Shown piece after piece: positions 51,742 through 60,857 of a DNA stretch of 64,000 nucleotides. The position numbers were made by a program, and so were the translations under genes. Source of the stretch: Chloroflexota bacterium (GTDB lineage: Bacteria > Chloroflexota > UBA4733); contig JAMCTA010000148.1 in assembly GCA_023381895.1 (NCBI GenBank), positions 1 through 64,000 of the forward strand, written 5' to 3'. Under the pieces are notes generated by a model. That model was given only the letters and a program-made list of their open reading frames with translations, was not told where the DNA came from and searched no databases. How positions within the stretch are numbered: the stretch's first letter is position 1; each line of letters starts with the position of its first letter.

Positions 51742-53412
51742 CTACCAGACGACCTTCCCAGGAATAGGCGGCCCAGGATGCACGATGAACTGCAGGAAGA
51801 CTGGTCCATACCCGATCAGAATCAAGATCACGGTGAGGACGAACCACGGGCTGAGGCGATCGAGAAAGCCCGGCGTCTCCCCAGGACCGTGGATGCAGCC
51901 GGCGAACTGAGGTACATCCTGCTCCGCCTTCTTCGTCGCCACCATGGTCAGGATCAGGTTGAGTAAGAACAGCACCCCACTGATGGCCAGGATGGTTCCT
52001 CCCAACGCGACGAGAGGGAACAGCGAGGACCAGTTACTCGGCGTGGCTGGCATAGTGCTCACGTCAGTCCGGCGTGGCAAGCCTTGGAGCCCAAGATAGT
52101 GGAGCGTAAAGGAAAAGATGACCATGCCGGCGAACCAGAGCCACACCTGTACCTGCGCCATTCTCCTGCTCGCAAGTGGACGTCCCGCTAGGTACGGCAC
52201 GAGCCAATAGGCAATCCCCATGAAAGATAAAGTCACCGCCGATCCGACAGTCGTGTGGAAGTGACCTACGACGAAGACCGTATTGTGAACAAGGGCATTG
52301 AGGTTGTAAGAAGCCAGGATCAAGCCGCCGAAGCCACCAAAAATGAACAGGATCATTCCAAGAAGCTGTGCGGCGACGGATGGATCACCCCAGGGAGTAC
52401 GCCGCACCCAAGAGAACCAGAAGCGATCGCCGTGCGCCCAGCCCACACTCTCAAAGGACGCTACAAGCGAAAAGGCCGTCAACAGACTGGGAAAGAAAAC
52501 GAGAAACGTGAAGAAAACCTCGATGAGCTTCGAGATCTGACTGACACCGGGATCCTCGAGTTGATGGTGTAGACCCACGGGGATAGAGAAGGCGAGGAAC
52601 ATGAGGAATCCGAAGCGTGCGACCGGATCACTGAACAACCGACCGCCCATCTGCCGGGGCACGAGGGTATACCAGGAGACGTACGCTGGTAAGAGCCAGA
52701 AGTACACAATGGGATGACCCGTAAACCAGAACAGCGTCCGGTTGAGCTCCGGGTCGATGCCTGGTAGCAACCCCAGTGACCAGGGTATGAGCTGGAACAC
52801 CATCTCTGCTGCAATGCCGATGCTCGCAATGCTCCACATGATCATCGTCACCACCGACATGAACGCCGGCAACGGCGTTCGCTCTCCAGGGTGCCCCTGC
52901 CGCCACGCGCGAAGAGACATGGCCATGTCTCCAGAGATCGGCCAAGTTCCCGCCACCACCAGCGTCAGACCAATGTAGAAGAGTGGAGAGGCCTTGAGTG
53001 GGGGATAGAAGGTGTAGAGCACGCTCGCCGTGTTGCTGAGGATTGCGACCGCCGCCAGGACCAGCCCGACGAGCATCACCGACCAACTTGCCCACTGCAC
53101 ACGGCGGCTGAGCTCAGTCATCCCCAAGCTTCGAGCGGTGACATACGTGAGAAAGCCACAGATGAAGAAGGTTGTGAAGACGAGCGCTAGTAGAACGCCG
53201 TGGACGGTTAGTCCCTCGTAGTAGCTCACCTGAAGTGGATTCGGAATCGCTGCATTGACGACTTGGTAAAGGCTAATGCCGGCATAGTTGAGAGCCTGAA
53301 ACAGGCCAAACAAGCCACCAAGCGCGAGAGCTACAAAGGCAACGGTGAGGTGACCCCCAATAAGACGGCGGAAGTTTCCCGTCAAAGGCTGCTCCGCAAA
53401 CACAGCACTCAT
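51742..53412 (-). CDS. cbaA: ba3-type cytochrome c oxidase subunit I
   Basis: 556 residues from the ATG at 53412, with GGGAGGAC upstream; that ATG shares one base with the subunit II stop (TAATG). About 13 membrane helices. Metal ligands: His in YEGLTVHGVLLAL for the low-spin haem, His and Tyr in GHPIVYFWLLPAY, the CuB pair in LHHQLEDPG and the haem His in VVGHFHTTVGS. The sequence belongs to the B-type (ba3) family, which has a single proton channel. It reduces oxygen at the end of the respiratory chain fed by complex I. Confidence 0.93.
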   Translation of the reverse strand: MSAVFAEQPLTGNFRRLIGGHLTVAFVALALGGLFGLFQALNYAGISLYQVVNAAIPNPLQVSYYEGLTVHGVLLALVFTTFFICGFLTYVTARSLGMTELSRRVQWASWSVMLVGLVLAAVAILSNTASVLYTFYPPLKASPLFYIGLTLVVAGTWPISGDMAMSLRAWRQGHPGERTPLPAFMSVVTMIMWSIASIGIAAEMVFQLIPWSLGLLPGIDPELNRTLFWFTGHPIVYFWLLPAYVSWYTLVPRQMGGRLFSDPVARFGFLMFLAFSIPVGLHHQLEDPGVSQISKLIEVFFTFLVFFPSLLTAFSLVASFESVGWAHGDRFWFSWVRRTPWGDPSVAAQLLGMILFIFGGFGGLILASYNLNALVHNTVFVVGHFHTTVGSAVTLSFMGIAYWLVPYLAGRPLASRRMAQVQVWLWFAGMVIFSFTLHYLGLQGLPRRTDVSTMPATPSNWSSLFPLVALGGTILAISGVLFLLNLILTMVATKKAEQDVPQFAGCIHGPGETPGFLDRLSPWFVLTVILILIGYGPVFLQFIVHPGPPIPGKVVW

Positions 53413-53927
53413 TACTGCTGTCCTCCCACGATGACTTGTCCGATCATCGTCTGATGCCCGATCCCGCAATACTCCTGGCAGACGAAACGATAGGTTCCGG
53501 GTTTCGTGAAAGTGTAGGCCCCGTGAGAAATGTAACCGGGCTCAATCATGAGGTTGACGTTCGTGCCATCGATGAGCAGGCCGTGCATGACATCCCGGCT
53601 TACAATACTGAAGTGGACTCTTGCACCGACTGGAAGCTTGATAGTGTTCGGTGTCCACTGCCACGTCTGGACCACCATGGCGACATTGAACTCATTTGGC
53701 CCGACCTGTACGACACCAGGCTTATCGAATGGAGCCGTGGTGTCAATCTTCGCGGGATCGATGTACGTCGTCATGCCAGGCATCTGAGCACCTGCGACGA
53801 ACGTCGTCACCAAGAGAGCAACGAACATGGCCACTGGCAATGCGATGCTTGGCAGTACCCATGCAGATTCAAGGAGATAGTCAGCGTAGTTTGGCCGCTG
53901 ACCGTTCTTCGGCGCGTCTGGTTGCAC
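53412..53927 (-). CDS. cbaB: ba3-type cytochrome c oxidase subunit II
   Basis: 171 residues from a GTG with GGGGAGGG upstream and directly abutting the IIa stop. One membrane helix (about 24-45) then a cupredoxin domain. CuA ligands: His in RDVMHGLLI, then CQEYCGIGHQTM (C-x3-C-x3-H-x2-M). It accepts electrons from cytochrome c and hands them to subunit I. The single N-terminal helix and short length are as in Thermus-type ba3 oxidases. Confidence 0.93.
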   Translation of the reverse strand: MQPDAPKNGQRPNYADYLLESAWVLPSIALPVAMFVALLVTTFVAGAQMPGMTTYIDPAKIDTTAPFDKPGVVQVGPNEFNVAMVVQTWQWTPNTIKLPVGARVHFSIVSRDVMHGLLIDGTNVNLMIEPGYISHGAYTFTKPGTYRFVCQEYCGIGHQTMIGQVIVGGQQ

Positions 53928-54056
53928 CTAGAACCCTCCCCTCTCAACAAGCATCACGTACATCCCGATCCATGCTGTTGTGGCGACCAGAAGAAACAAG
54001 ACCACGAAGACAAAGGCGCCGCGAGGCATGAAAGGTTTCTTGCCTGGGTCCGACAC
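53928..54056 (-). CDS. cbaD: ba3-type cytochrome c oxidase subunit IIa (42 residues)
   Basis: A 42-codon gene, too short for most gene finders, from GTG at 54056 to TAG at 53928, immediately followed by the subunit II GTG with no gap. The protein has a polar N-terminus (SDPGKKPFMPRG), one membrane helix (AFVFVVLFLLVATTAWIGMY) and a short VERGG end. This matches the single-helix subunit IIa known from Thermus ba3 oxidase, which supplies the missing helix of subunit II. Position and layout make this firm despite its size. Confidence 0.8.
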   Translation of the reverse strand: MSDPGKKPFMPRGAFVFVVLFLLVATTAWIGMYVMLVERGGF

Positions 54057-54600
54057 TGAATCTTAGTCCCTTCACAACTTCAAGAAACACCACGATGCAC
54101 GTCAGATACGCCGAGTGAGCCCCTTAGTCGGGCACTACGCGGGGATGCTTGAGCGCGGTGGCGTCGCATCGCTCGGTCAGAACAGGATCGATCCATCATC
54201 AAGACCTCAATGTTTGCCGTCAGCGCGGGACCGAGCTCACCGCCGGGCCAACCACTGAGTGGAACAAGCACGGCTTGCGGCCTTGTCTTCACGCTATTAC
54301 TCTCAGCAACGTAGTCCGACTGCTGCCGTCTGAGGCTTCCAAGGGCGGGGATGCAGCGCTTCGTCCACTAAGAAACCCTGGTAAATCCGAGCGTAAGTGC
54401 TACACATGGGTGCGAATGTCCGCGTTAGGATAGCATAAGCCCAACAGGCAATTCAAACTAGCCGCTCTTAGACCGCAGAACTTGCGGGGTTTACCTCCTA
54501 TTTACCGTGAATGACCTGACCTTCTACGAGAGTGCCGCACCATCATATTCGAAATGGTCGCTGAGATTGAGCGGCGATTTGACACAGAAGGGAATTCGAA
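54057..54600. other. Intergenic region between the oxidase and doxX-like genes
   Basis: About 540 bases with no convincing coding frame on either strand. It should hold divergent promoters for the oxidase and the DoxX-like gene, but no clean -35/-10 pair can be pinned. The string ATTCGAAATGG occurs twice near the end (around 54548 and 54594); such a short repeat may be chance. Confidence 0.4.
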
Positions 54601-55218
54601 ATGGCCAGCGTCATCACCACCCCCCATCCGGCTGAGGTTCAGGATCCTCCGCTCGCCCGCTTCATCTTCGCTGACAGGCGGATGGCACCTTTTTGGACGA
54701 TCGTGCGCTTGTACGTCGGCTGGCAGTGGTTTACGGCTGGAGTAGGAAAGCTCGACGGGACCGAGCCCGGCTGGGTTGGGGCAAAGGCCGGCACGAGCAT
54801 GGCAGGCTTCGTCGCCCGCGCACTGAAGAACACGACCGGCGCACACCCGAGTGTCCAGCCTTACTACGCGTGGTTTCTGCAGCACCTCGTACAGCCCTAC
54901 ACCGCCCAGTGGTCATATGCAATTGCGTTCGGTGAGACGCTCGTAGGCATTGGACTCATTGTGGGATTGTTTACGGGCATCGCCGCCTTCTTCGGTGGGC
55001 TGATGAACGCTAACTACCTGCTGGCCGGCGCCGTGAGTACGAACCCAGCGCTCTTCATCCTCGCTACGGGCCTTGTGTTGAGCTGGAAGATTGCCGGGCT
55101 GATCGGCCTGGATGCCATCGCCCTACCGCTTGTTGGCGTCCCAGGCACTCCTGGCAAGCTGTTCACACGAGGTGTACCTGCAGCAGTACCAGCAGCGGTC
55201 AAGGTGCCAACTCGCTGA
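54601..55218 (+). CDS. DoxX/DoxD-like membrane protein
   Basis: 205 residues. An N-terminal tail is followed by four membrane segments: WTIVRLYVGWQWFTAGVGKL, SYAIAFGETLVGIGLIVGLF, GIAAFFGGLMNANYLLAG and ALFILATGLVLSWKIAG. This matches the DoxX-like family, whose members include the small subunit of thiosulfate:quinone oxidoreductases and other quinone-linked or redox stress proteins. No TQO partner is nearby. A soluble loop (residues 58-88) lies between the first two helices. Followed by a strong terminator. Confidence 0.8.
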   Translation: MASVITTPHPAEVQDPPLARFIFADRRMAPFWTIVRLYVGWQWFTAGVGKLDGTEPGWVGAKAGTSMAGFVARALKNTTGAHPSVQPYYAWFLQHLVQPYTAQWSYAIAFGETLVGIGLIVGLFTGIAAFFGGLMNANYLLAGAVSTNPALFILATGLVLSWKIAGLIGLDAIALPLVGVPGTPGKLFTRGVPAAVPAAVKVPTR

Positions 55219-55232
55219 TCCGGCGATGGTCG

Positions 55233-55270
55233 GGGGGAGATCCTCTTTGAGCGATCTCCCCCTCTCTTTT
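55233..55270 (+). terminator. Rho-independent terminator
   Basis: Perfect 10-bp stem GGGGGAGATC (55233-55242) with GATCTCCCCC (55253-55262), a 10-base loop and a pyrimidine-rich tail ending in TTTT (55263-55270). It lies 14 bases after the DoxX-like gene stop. Confidence 0.8.
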
Positions 55271-55583
55271 GCTACCCTCTGTAGAGGGTGGTTCTCTCGG
55301 CTTACGCCTTAAGCTTTGGTGCCTTCGTCGAGAAGGATCGAGCTACCGCCGCTGGAAAGGTCGCCGTGGCAGGCAGATCAACGCATGATGACACTCTCCG
55401 AGAGTGAAGGAGAACGTGGATCGAGCCGCAAACGCGCTCAGTACACCGGCTCGCCTCCAGGCACGTGTGGACACCGTTCCCTCTCAGGATGAGACGGCGG
55501 GTATCGACGCGGTAACTGAATGGCAAAGGACTGTGGCGTTCCGTTGAAGCGGACACGTATGTCCAGAGGGGGGCGGCTGAGAC
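55271..55583. other. Intergenic region ahead of ackA
   Basis: About 310 bases with no supported gene. A long minus-strand frame crosses it but is a shadow of ackA. No clear promoter motif can be pinned. Confidence 0.3.
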
Positions 55584-56747
55584 ATGAGCAGCTCGAATGA
55601 AGGAGACACGATTCTCGTGCTCAACGCTGGCTCGACCAGTCTCAAGGTCACTGTTTTCAGCGGTGATGCTAGCGAAGAGATTGCTCACACTGAGCGAAGC
55701 TGGGCTGAGAGTGAGGCTGTCGACAGGAGCGATACTCACGCCGTGGCTCTTGGCCAGATCCTGGGCGAGCTCGACTCTAAGAGCATTCGCGCCGTTGGTC
55801 ACCGCATCGTGCACGGAGGCGGGCGCTTCATTGCTCCGGTCATTCTGAGCGACGCGATCATCCGCGAGCTCGAGTCCCTGACGCCGCTCGCTCCTCTTCA
55901 CAACCCGCCAGCCATCGCTGCAATCAGAGCAGCTCGCCAGCACATTCCGATAGCGACACAAGTGGCAGCATTCGACACTGCATTCCACGCTACCTTGTCT
56001 CGTGATGCCTTCCTATACGGCGTGCCCTTCCAGTGGTTCACAAAATGGGGTATGCGCCGCTTCGGCTTTCATGGCCTGAGCTTCAGCTACTGTACGCGCA
56101 AGGCAGCAGAAATCCTTCGCCGTCCTCTGGAACAGCTCCGGTTGGTCATCTGTCACCTGGGTGGTGGCTGTTCCTTAGCTGCGGTTCGCTCCGGGAGAAG
56201 CGTCGACACCACGATGGGCTACACGCCAATGGATGGCCTGGTTATGGCGACGAGAAGCGGCAGTGTCGACCCCGGGCTTATTCTCGCTGCTCTGCGTGAG
56301 CGCAGCGTTTCCGCCCAGCAACTGGAGGAGATGCTCGAGACCCGGTCCGGTCTCTATGGGCTATCCGGCGCCACGGGAGATATGCGCGAGTTGCTTGAGC
56401 GACGGCTGCAGCACGATGAAGACGCTGAGCGCGCTATCGGGGTGTTCATCTGGCGACTGCGTGCAGGCATTGCCGCGATGGCTGCGGCAACCGAAGGCGT
56501 TGACGCCATCGTCTTTACCGGTGGCATTGGTGAGCACGCAAAGGTCATCCGCGAACAGGTGTGCACTTCTCTCTCTTGGCTCGGCATCCATTTGGATCAG
56601 CAACGCAACGCCGCTGCTAAGGCTGATACCATTGTCTCCACCTCAGACTCCGAAGTTGCCGTCCTCATCATCCACACCCGAGAGGACCTTGAAGTCGCTC
56701 TAGCCGTCCTTGCCGCTCTTGAACATCAAGGGAGTTCCGTGCCATGA
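55584..56747 (+). CDS. ackA: Acetate kinase
   Basis: 387 residues, the usual length. It interconverts acetate plus ATP with acetyl phosphate plus ADP. Segments: [14 protein letters not shown] (phosphate 1), [20 protein letters not shown], the nucleotide site [20 protein letters not shown] followed by [11 protein letters not shown], and [10 protein letters not shown]. No pta gene lies beside it. Its end overlaps the next gene by 4 bases, so the two are coupled. Confidence 0.95.
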   Translation: MSSSNEGDTILVLNAGSTSLKVTVFSGDASEEIAHTERSWAESEAVDRSDTHAVALGQILGELDSKSIRAVGHRIVHGGGRFIAPVILSDAIIRELESLTPLAPLHNPPAIAAIRAARQHIPIATQVAAFDTAFHATLSRDAFLYGVPFQWFTKWGMRRFGFHGLSFSYCTRKAAEILRRPLEQLRLVICHLGGGCSLAAVRSGRSVDTTMGYTPMDGLVMATRSGSVDPGLILAALRERSVSAQQLEEMLETRSGLYGLSGATGDMRELLERRLQHDEDAERAIGVFIWRLRAGIAAMAAATEGVDAIVFTGGIGEHAKVIREQVCTSLSWLGIHLDQQRNAAAKADTIVSTSDSEVAVLIIHTREDLEVALAVLAALEHQGSSVP

Positions 56748-59503
56748 CCGCCCAACCCATCGCGACGATCCCGTCTGCTGGATACACCCGCACCGGACCA
56801 CTCAACGGTCTATTCCGTCCTCATGCCATCGCTGTGATAGGGGCCAGCGAGCGTCCTCAGAGCGTGGGGCGAAGCGTCGTGGAAAACCTCATCGCCAGCT
56901 TCCACGCCGGACCGCTCTGGGCTGTCAATCCAAAGCATCGCGAGGTCCTTGGAATTCCCTGTGCCGGGACCATTGGAGAAGTGTCCGATCATATCGATCT
57001 CGCCGTCATCGCCACTCCCGCACCCACGGTTCCCACGCTGGTGAAGGAGTGCGTCGCCAAAGGTGTTGGGGGCATCATCATCTTGTCCGCCGGCTTCAGA
57101 GAGCGCGGGCCTGAAGGCCGGCTCCTCGAGCAGCAAGTATTGGATGCGATACAGGGAACGCCCGTACGCATCCTTGGGCCGAACTGCCTTGGAGCCATGC
57201 GACCCTACTCTGGGCTCAATGCAACCTTTGCACACGGTATCGCCCTGCCCGGCAGGATCGCCTTTCTCTCCCAGAGCGGCGCGCTGTGCACATCAATCCT
57301 GGACTGGAGCCTTGAAGAGCGCGTTGGATTCAGCGCGTTCGTCTCGACAGGATCGATGCTGGACGTTGGCTGGGGAGATCTCATCACCTACTTTGGTGAT
57401 GATCCGCATACGAGCAGTATCATGCTCTACCTCGAGTCGGTCGGGAACGCCCGCTCATTCATGTCGGCTGCACGCGAAGTAGCTCTCTCCAAGCCGGTCA
57501 TCGTCTTGAAAGCCGGCCGGACGAATGCAGCAGCGAAGGCGGCTGTATCCCACACAGGGTCCCTGGCGGGGAGCGAAGATGTGTTCGAAGCCGCTTGTTC
57601 TCGTTGTGGCATCCTTCAGGTAGACAGTATCGGTGAGCTCTTCTCAATGGCCGAAGTACTCGCCAAGCAACCACGGCCTCTTGGGCCCCGTCTCGCAATC
57701 GTGACGAATGCTGGTGGTCCTGGAGTACTAGCGACAGATGCACTCGTATCGCAAGGGGGCCAGCTAGCCCCCTTGACCGGTAAGACGCTCGGGCAACTGG
57801 GCCAGCACTTGCCCGAAAGCTGGAGTCATGGCAATCCCATCGACGTTTTGGGGGACGCTACTCCAGAACGTTACACTGACGCTCTAAAGCTGGCGCTGAG
57901 CGATGAGACCAGCGATGGACTACTGGCTGTCCTGACCCCCCAGGCTATGACTGATCCCACTCGTACAGCAGAAGCGCTCGTGCAAGTCGCTCGTGGAAAT
58001 CAGAAGCCGGTCCTGGCCAGTTGGATGGGGGGAGGGCTCGTCGCACCCAGTGTGAGTACACTCAACGCAGCGAGCATTCCCACATTTGACCATCCCGATG
58101 AAGCCGCGAAGGCCTTCACGGCGATGTGGCACTACAGCGATCACCTGCGTAGTCTCTACGAGACCCCTGTGCTCACACCGCCGGCGTCTGCCACGTCCAA
58201 TCTGGACACTGTACGAGGCTGGCTCTCGGAGGCACGACGGGCCGGGCGCACGGTTCTGACCGAGAACGAGTCGAAGCGACTGCTTCAAGCATATGGCATT
58301 GCCACTGTCCCTACTGCGCTTGCCAGCACCGCTGAGCAAGCGGTTGAGCACGCTGAGCTGATTGGGTATCCCGTAGTGCTCAAGCTCCATAGCAGCAAGA
58401 TCACTCACAAGACGGACGTCGGCGGCGTCGAGCTCGACCTCGTCTCAGCCGAGATGGTTACCACAGCCTTTTATCGCATCGAGTCGATTGTGACCTCACA
58501 GTTAGGTGCCGAAGCCTTCGAAGGTGTCACCGTCCAGAAGATGGTGAAGCACTGGGGTGTAGAGCTGGTGATCGGGAGCACGGTTGACGCACAGTTCGGG
58601 CCCGTCGTGCTCTTCGGCGCCGGCGGCCAGCTCGTGGAAATCTGGCAGGATCGAGCCCTCGGCCTGCCACCCCTCAACTCCACTCTTGCACATCGCCAGA
58701 TCGAACAGACGAAGATCTACCGCGCCTTGCGCAACGTGCGCGGGCATGGCCCTGCCGACCTGCAAGCGCTCACTGTCATGCTCGTACGGTTCAGTCAGTT
58801 CGTTGCAACCGAGCGAGCTATTCGTGAGGTTGACGTGAACCCCATCGTCTTGACCGATGACGGGCCCCTCGCATTAGACGCACGAGTAGTTCTTTACTCG
58901 ACGGAGGCTCTCGAGGAAGATTTGCCACCGCTTGCAATCCGGCCGTATCCCCAACACTATAGCGGTGTATGGCGCTTACGAGACGGCAACGACGTGGAAA
59001 TCCGCCCGATTCGTCCCGAGGACGAGTCGCTCATGCGAGCATTTCACGAGACACTATCCGAGCAGTCCATTTATCTACGCTTCTTCCACTTGATGTCGTT
59101 CGAGCAACGGGTAGCACACGAACGATTGATCCGGCGCTGTTTCATCGACTACGACCGCGAGATCGCGCTTGTTGCAGATCACCGGGAAGAGGACGGAGGA
59201 CACGCAATCCTCGGCATCGGGCGGATCGTCAAGGCGCGAACACAGCCTGAGGCCGAGTTCAGCTTACTAGTCAGTGATCGCTATCAGGCACAAGGGCTCG
59301 GCACCGAGCTCCTCCTCCGCCTAATTGCTATCGCCCGATCAGAGGGATTGGAGAAGCTGACCGGGGACATCCTCATGGAGAATATCGCAATGCGCCGAAT
59401 CAGCGCTGAGCTCGGCTTCAGCCTGCGCGACCACAGTGAGGGAGCTATTCATGCAGTGTTGGACCTCCGTCAGACTGAATACCCACATCCCGTTGAAAAC
59501 TGA
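56744..59503 (+). CDS. ADP-forming acetate-CoA ligase fused to GNAT acetyltransferase
   Basis: 919 residues. Order: CoA-binding domain (about 30-160, [15 protein letters not shown]), succinyl-CoA-ligase-like alpha domain (about 160-480) with the phosphorylatable His 270 in [10 protein letters not shown], an ATP-grasp beta domain (about 500-720) with [10 protein letters not shown] (His 555) and VVLFGAGGQ, then a GNAT domain (about 745-915; [14 protein letters not shown]). Both His residues of active ADP-forming acetyl-CoA synthetases are kept, so it probably converts acetyl-CoA, ADP and phosphate to acetate, CoA and ATP. The GNAT end may acetylate proteins as in PatZ-type fusions. Coupled to ackA. 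Confidence 0.88.
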   Translation: MTAQPIATIPSAGYTRTGPLNGLFRPHAIAVIGASERPQSVGRSVVENLIASFHAGPLWAVNPKHREVLGIPCAGTIGEVSDHIDLAVIATPAPTVPTLVKECVAKGVGGIIILSAGFRERGPEGRLLEQQVLDAIQGTPVRILGPNCLGAMRPYSGLNATFAHGIALPGRIAFLSQSGALCTSILDWSLEERVGFSAFVSTGSMLDVGWGDLITYFGDDPHTSSIMLYLESVGNARSFMSAAREVALSKPVIVLKAGRTNAAAKAAVSHTGSLAGSEDVFEAACSRCGILQVDSIGELFSMAEVLAKQPRPLGPRLAIVTNAGGPGVLATDALVSQGGQLAPLTGKTLGQLGQHLPESWSHGNPIDVLGDATPERYTDALKLALSDETSDGLLAVLTPQAMTDPTRTAEALVQVARGNQKPVLASWMGGGLVAPSVSTLNAASIPTFDHPDEAAKAFTAMWHYSDHLRSLYETPVLTPPASATSNLDTVRGWLSEARRAGRTVLTENESKRLLQAYGIATVPTALASTAEQAVEHAELIGYPVVLKLHSSKITHKTDVGGVELDLVSAEMVTTAFYRIESIVTSQLGAEAFEGVTVQKMVKHWGVELVIGSTVDAQFGPVVLFGAGGQLVEIWQDRALGLPPLNSTLAHRQIEQTKIYRALRNVRGHGPADLQALTVMLVRFSQFVATERAIREVDVNPIVLTDDGPLALDARVVLYSTEALEEDLPPLAIRPYPQHYSGVWRLRDGNDVEIRPIRPEDESLMRAFHETLSEQSIYLRFFHLMSFEQRVAHERLIRRCFIDYDREIALVADHREEDGGHAILGIGRIVKARTQPEAEFSLLVSDRYQAQGLGTELLLRLIAIARSEGLEKLTGDILMENIAMRRISAELGFSLRDHSEGAIHAVLDLRQTEYPHPVEN

Positions 59504-59635
59504 CACAATGCATCGCCACAGAGTGTGCCGCTCATTTACCTTGCTCTTACCGTGAGCAACGCACGTCGCCACGGTTCTTGGTCACACTGCAAGTGCTTCA
59601 GATGACGAGCATCACAGCGTTGGAAGGAGCTAGCA

Positions 59636-60592
59636 ATGAAGCACAACATTATCGTTCCGTTAGACGGATCCGCGCTGGCGGCAGCAGCACTCCCCTACGC
59701 CGAGACCATTGCTCGGGCGCTTAAAGCGCAGATCACCCTCGTAACGGCTGCCGAGCCAGAGCCCCATCCACAGGAGATGCCTGCTGCAAGTGTTGACCGC
59801 GCACTTGACGAGGCCGAGTCGCTGCTTGATAGTGAACGGCTCCAGCTCGAGGCCTCAGGATTGAAGATACGCACCATTGCCGACGTCACTGACCCGGCCA
59901 CTCTCATCTCTGAAGTGGCACAGCAAGGCAATGCTGGCTTGATCGTCATGGGAACGCACGGGCGGTCGGGACCTTCACGCTGGGCCTTGGGAAGTGTCGC
60001 CGAGCGCGTGTTGCGCCGGTCACACGTCCCTGTTCTCTTTCTCACTCCGATGGCAATAGAGCGCACGCGCCCATCCACACTACACCGGCCGGTACTCGTG
60101 CCTCACGACGGATCAGAAACCAGTGAGCGCATCTTTAGCGTGCTCAAGCTCCTTGCCTCCGTACTCCAAGCCCCCATCCACCTGTTGCGTGCCGTCGACC
60201 CAGCGGCCTACTACACAGTTGTCGGACTAGCGCCGTACAGCCAGCCGTCCAGCGATATTGCTCAGGACGCCCTGCGCGCAGCTGCGGAACAACTCGCCGC
60301 AGTGGCCGAACGCTGGCACCTCGCAGGCCTCACTGTCGATTCATCCGTCGACCTGGATGAGCCACGTCATCTCATCATTCGTACAGCGAGTGAAGGCGGC
60401 GTCGGCTGGATCGCCATGTCGAGCCATGGACGCAAGGGACTGACCGGTCTCGTCTTGGGAAGCACTGCCCTTGCTGTCATGCGTCACTCCCCAGTACCAA
60501 TTCTGATTGCCCCTCCAGCATCCATCCCTCAGCCGGAGGAAAAGGAGCCGGCAGAGGATGAGCCCATTGCGGTCGTCACGCCGATTGCTTGA
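59636..60592 (+). CDS. Tandem universal stress protein
   Basis: 318 residues in two UspA domains. Each carries the ATP-binding signature: GTHGRSGPSRWALGSVAERV (about 102-121) in the first and SSHGRKGLTGLVLGSTALAV in the second, both ending in HVPVLF or SPVPILI. The family binds ATP and supports survival under starvation or stress. It lies downstream of the acetate genes. GGAGCTAGC precedes the ATG. The C-terminus adds an acidic tail. Confidence 0.9.
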   Translation: MKHNIIVPLDGSALAAAALPYAETIARALKAQITLVTAAEPEPHPQEMPAASVDRALDEAESLLDSERLQLEASGLKIRTIADVTDPATLISEVAQQGNAGLIVMGTHGRSGPSRWALGSVAERVLRRSHVPVLFLTPMAIERTRPSTLHRPVLVPHDGSETSERIFSVLKLLASVLQAPIHLLRAVDPAAYYTVVGLAPYSQPSSDIAQDALRAAAEQLAAVAERWHLAGLTVDSSVDLDEPRHLIIRTASEGGVGWIAMSSHGRKGLTGLVLGSTALAVMRHSPVPILIAPPASIPQPEEKEPAEDEPIAVVTPIA

Positions 60593-60795
60593 GCTCACAC
60601 GCAGTAGAGGCGCTCTAGTGCGCTTCATCGTCGTGGCGCACCGGGCATCTCCGCGTCGACCTACTGTCGATCTGACATCCACGTGGAGAGCAGAAGTCCC
60701 TTTCTAGCCTTAAACGTTCGCCGCGCCTACAGCTGACTTTGCAGATTGCATCGTCCATTTGTTGATCTATCGCCTTGTTGTAGCAGGGCAGCATG

Positions 60796-60841
60796 TTAGG
60801 GTATCCTCAGCAAAGTCGAGTAAAATAGTCAGATATTGACT
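60796..60841 (+). promoter_or_regulatory. Candidate metal-responsive operator ahead of the iron permease
   Basis: TTAGGGTATCCTCA (60796-60809) is an imperfect palindrome similar to half of DtxR/IdeR-type iron boxes, and AGTCA-GATAT-TGACT (60827-60841) is a perfect short inverted repeat nearer the start. Placement just before an iron permease suggests regulation by metal, but the palindromes are short. Confidence 0.25.
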
Positions 60842-60857
60842 TGGCAAGGAGTGTTGG

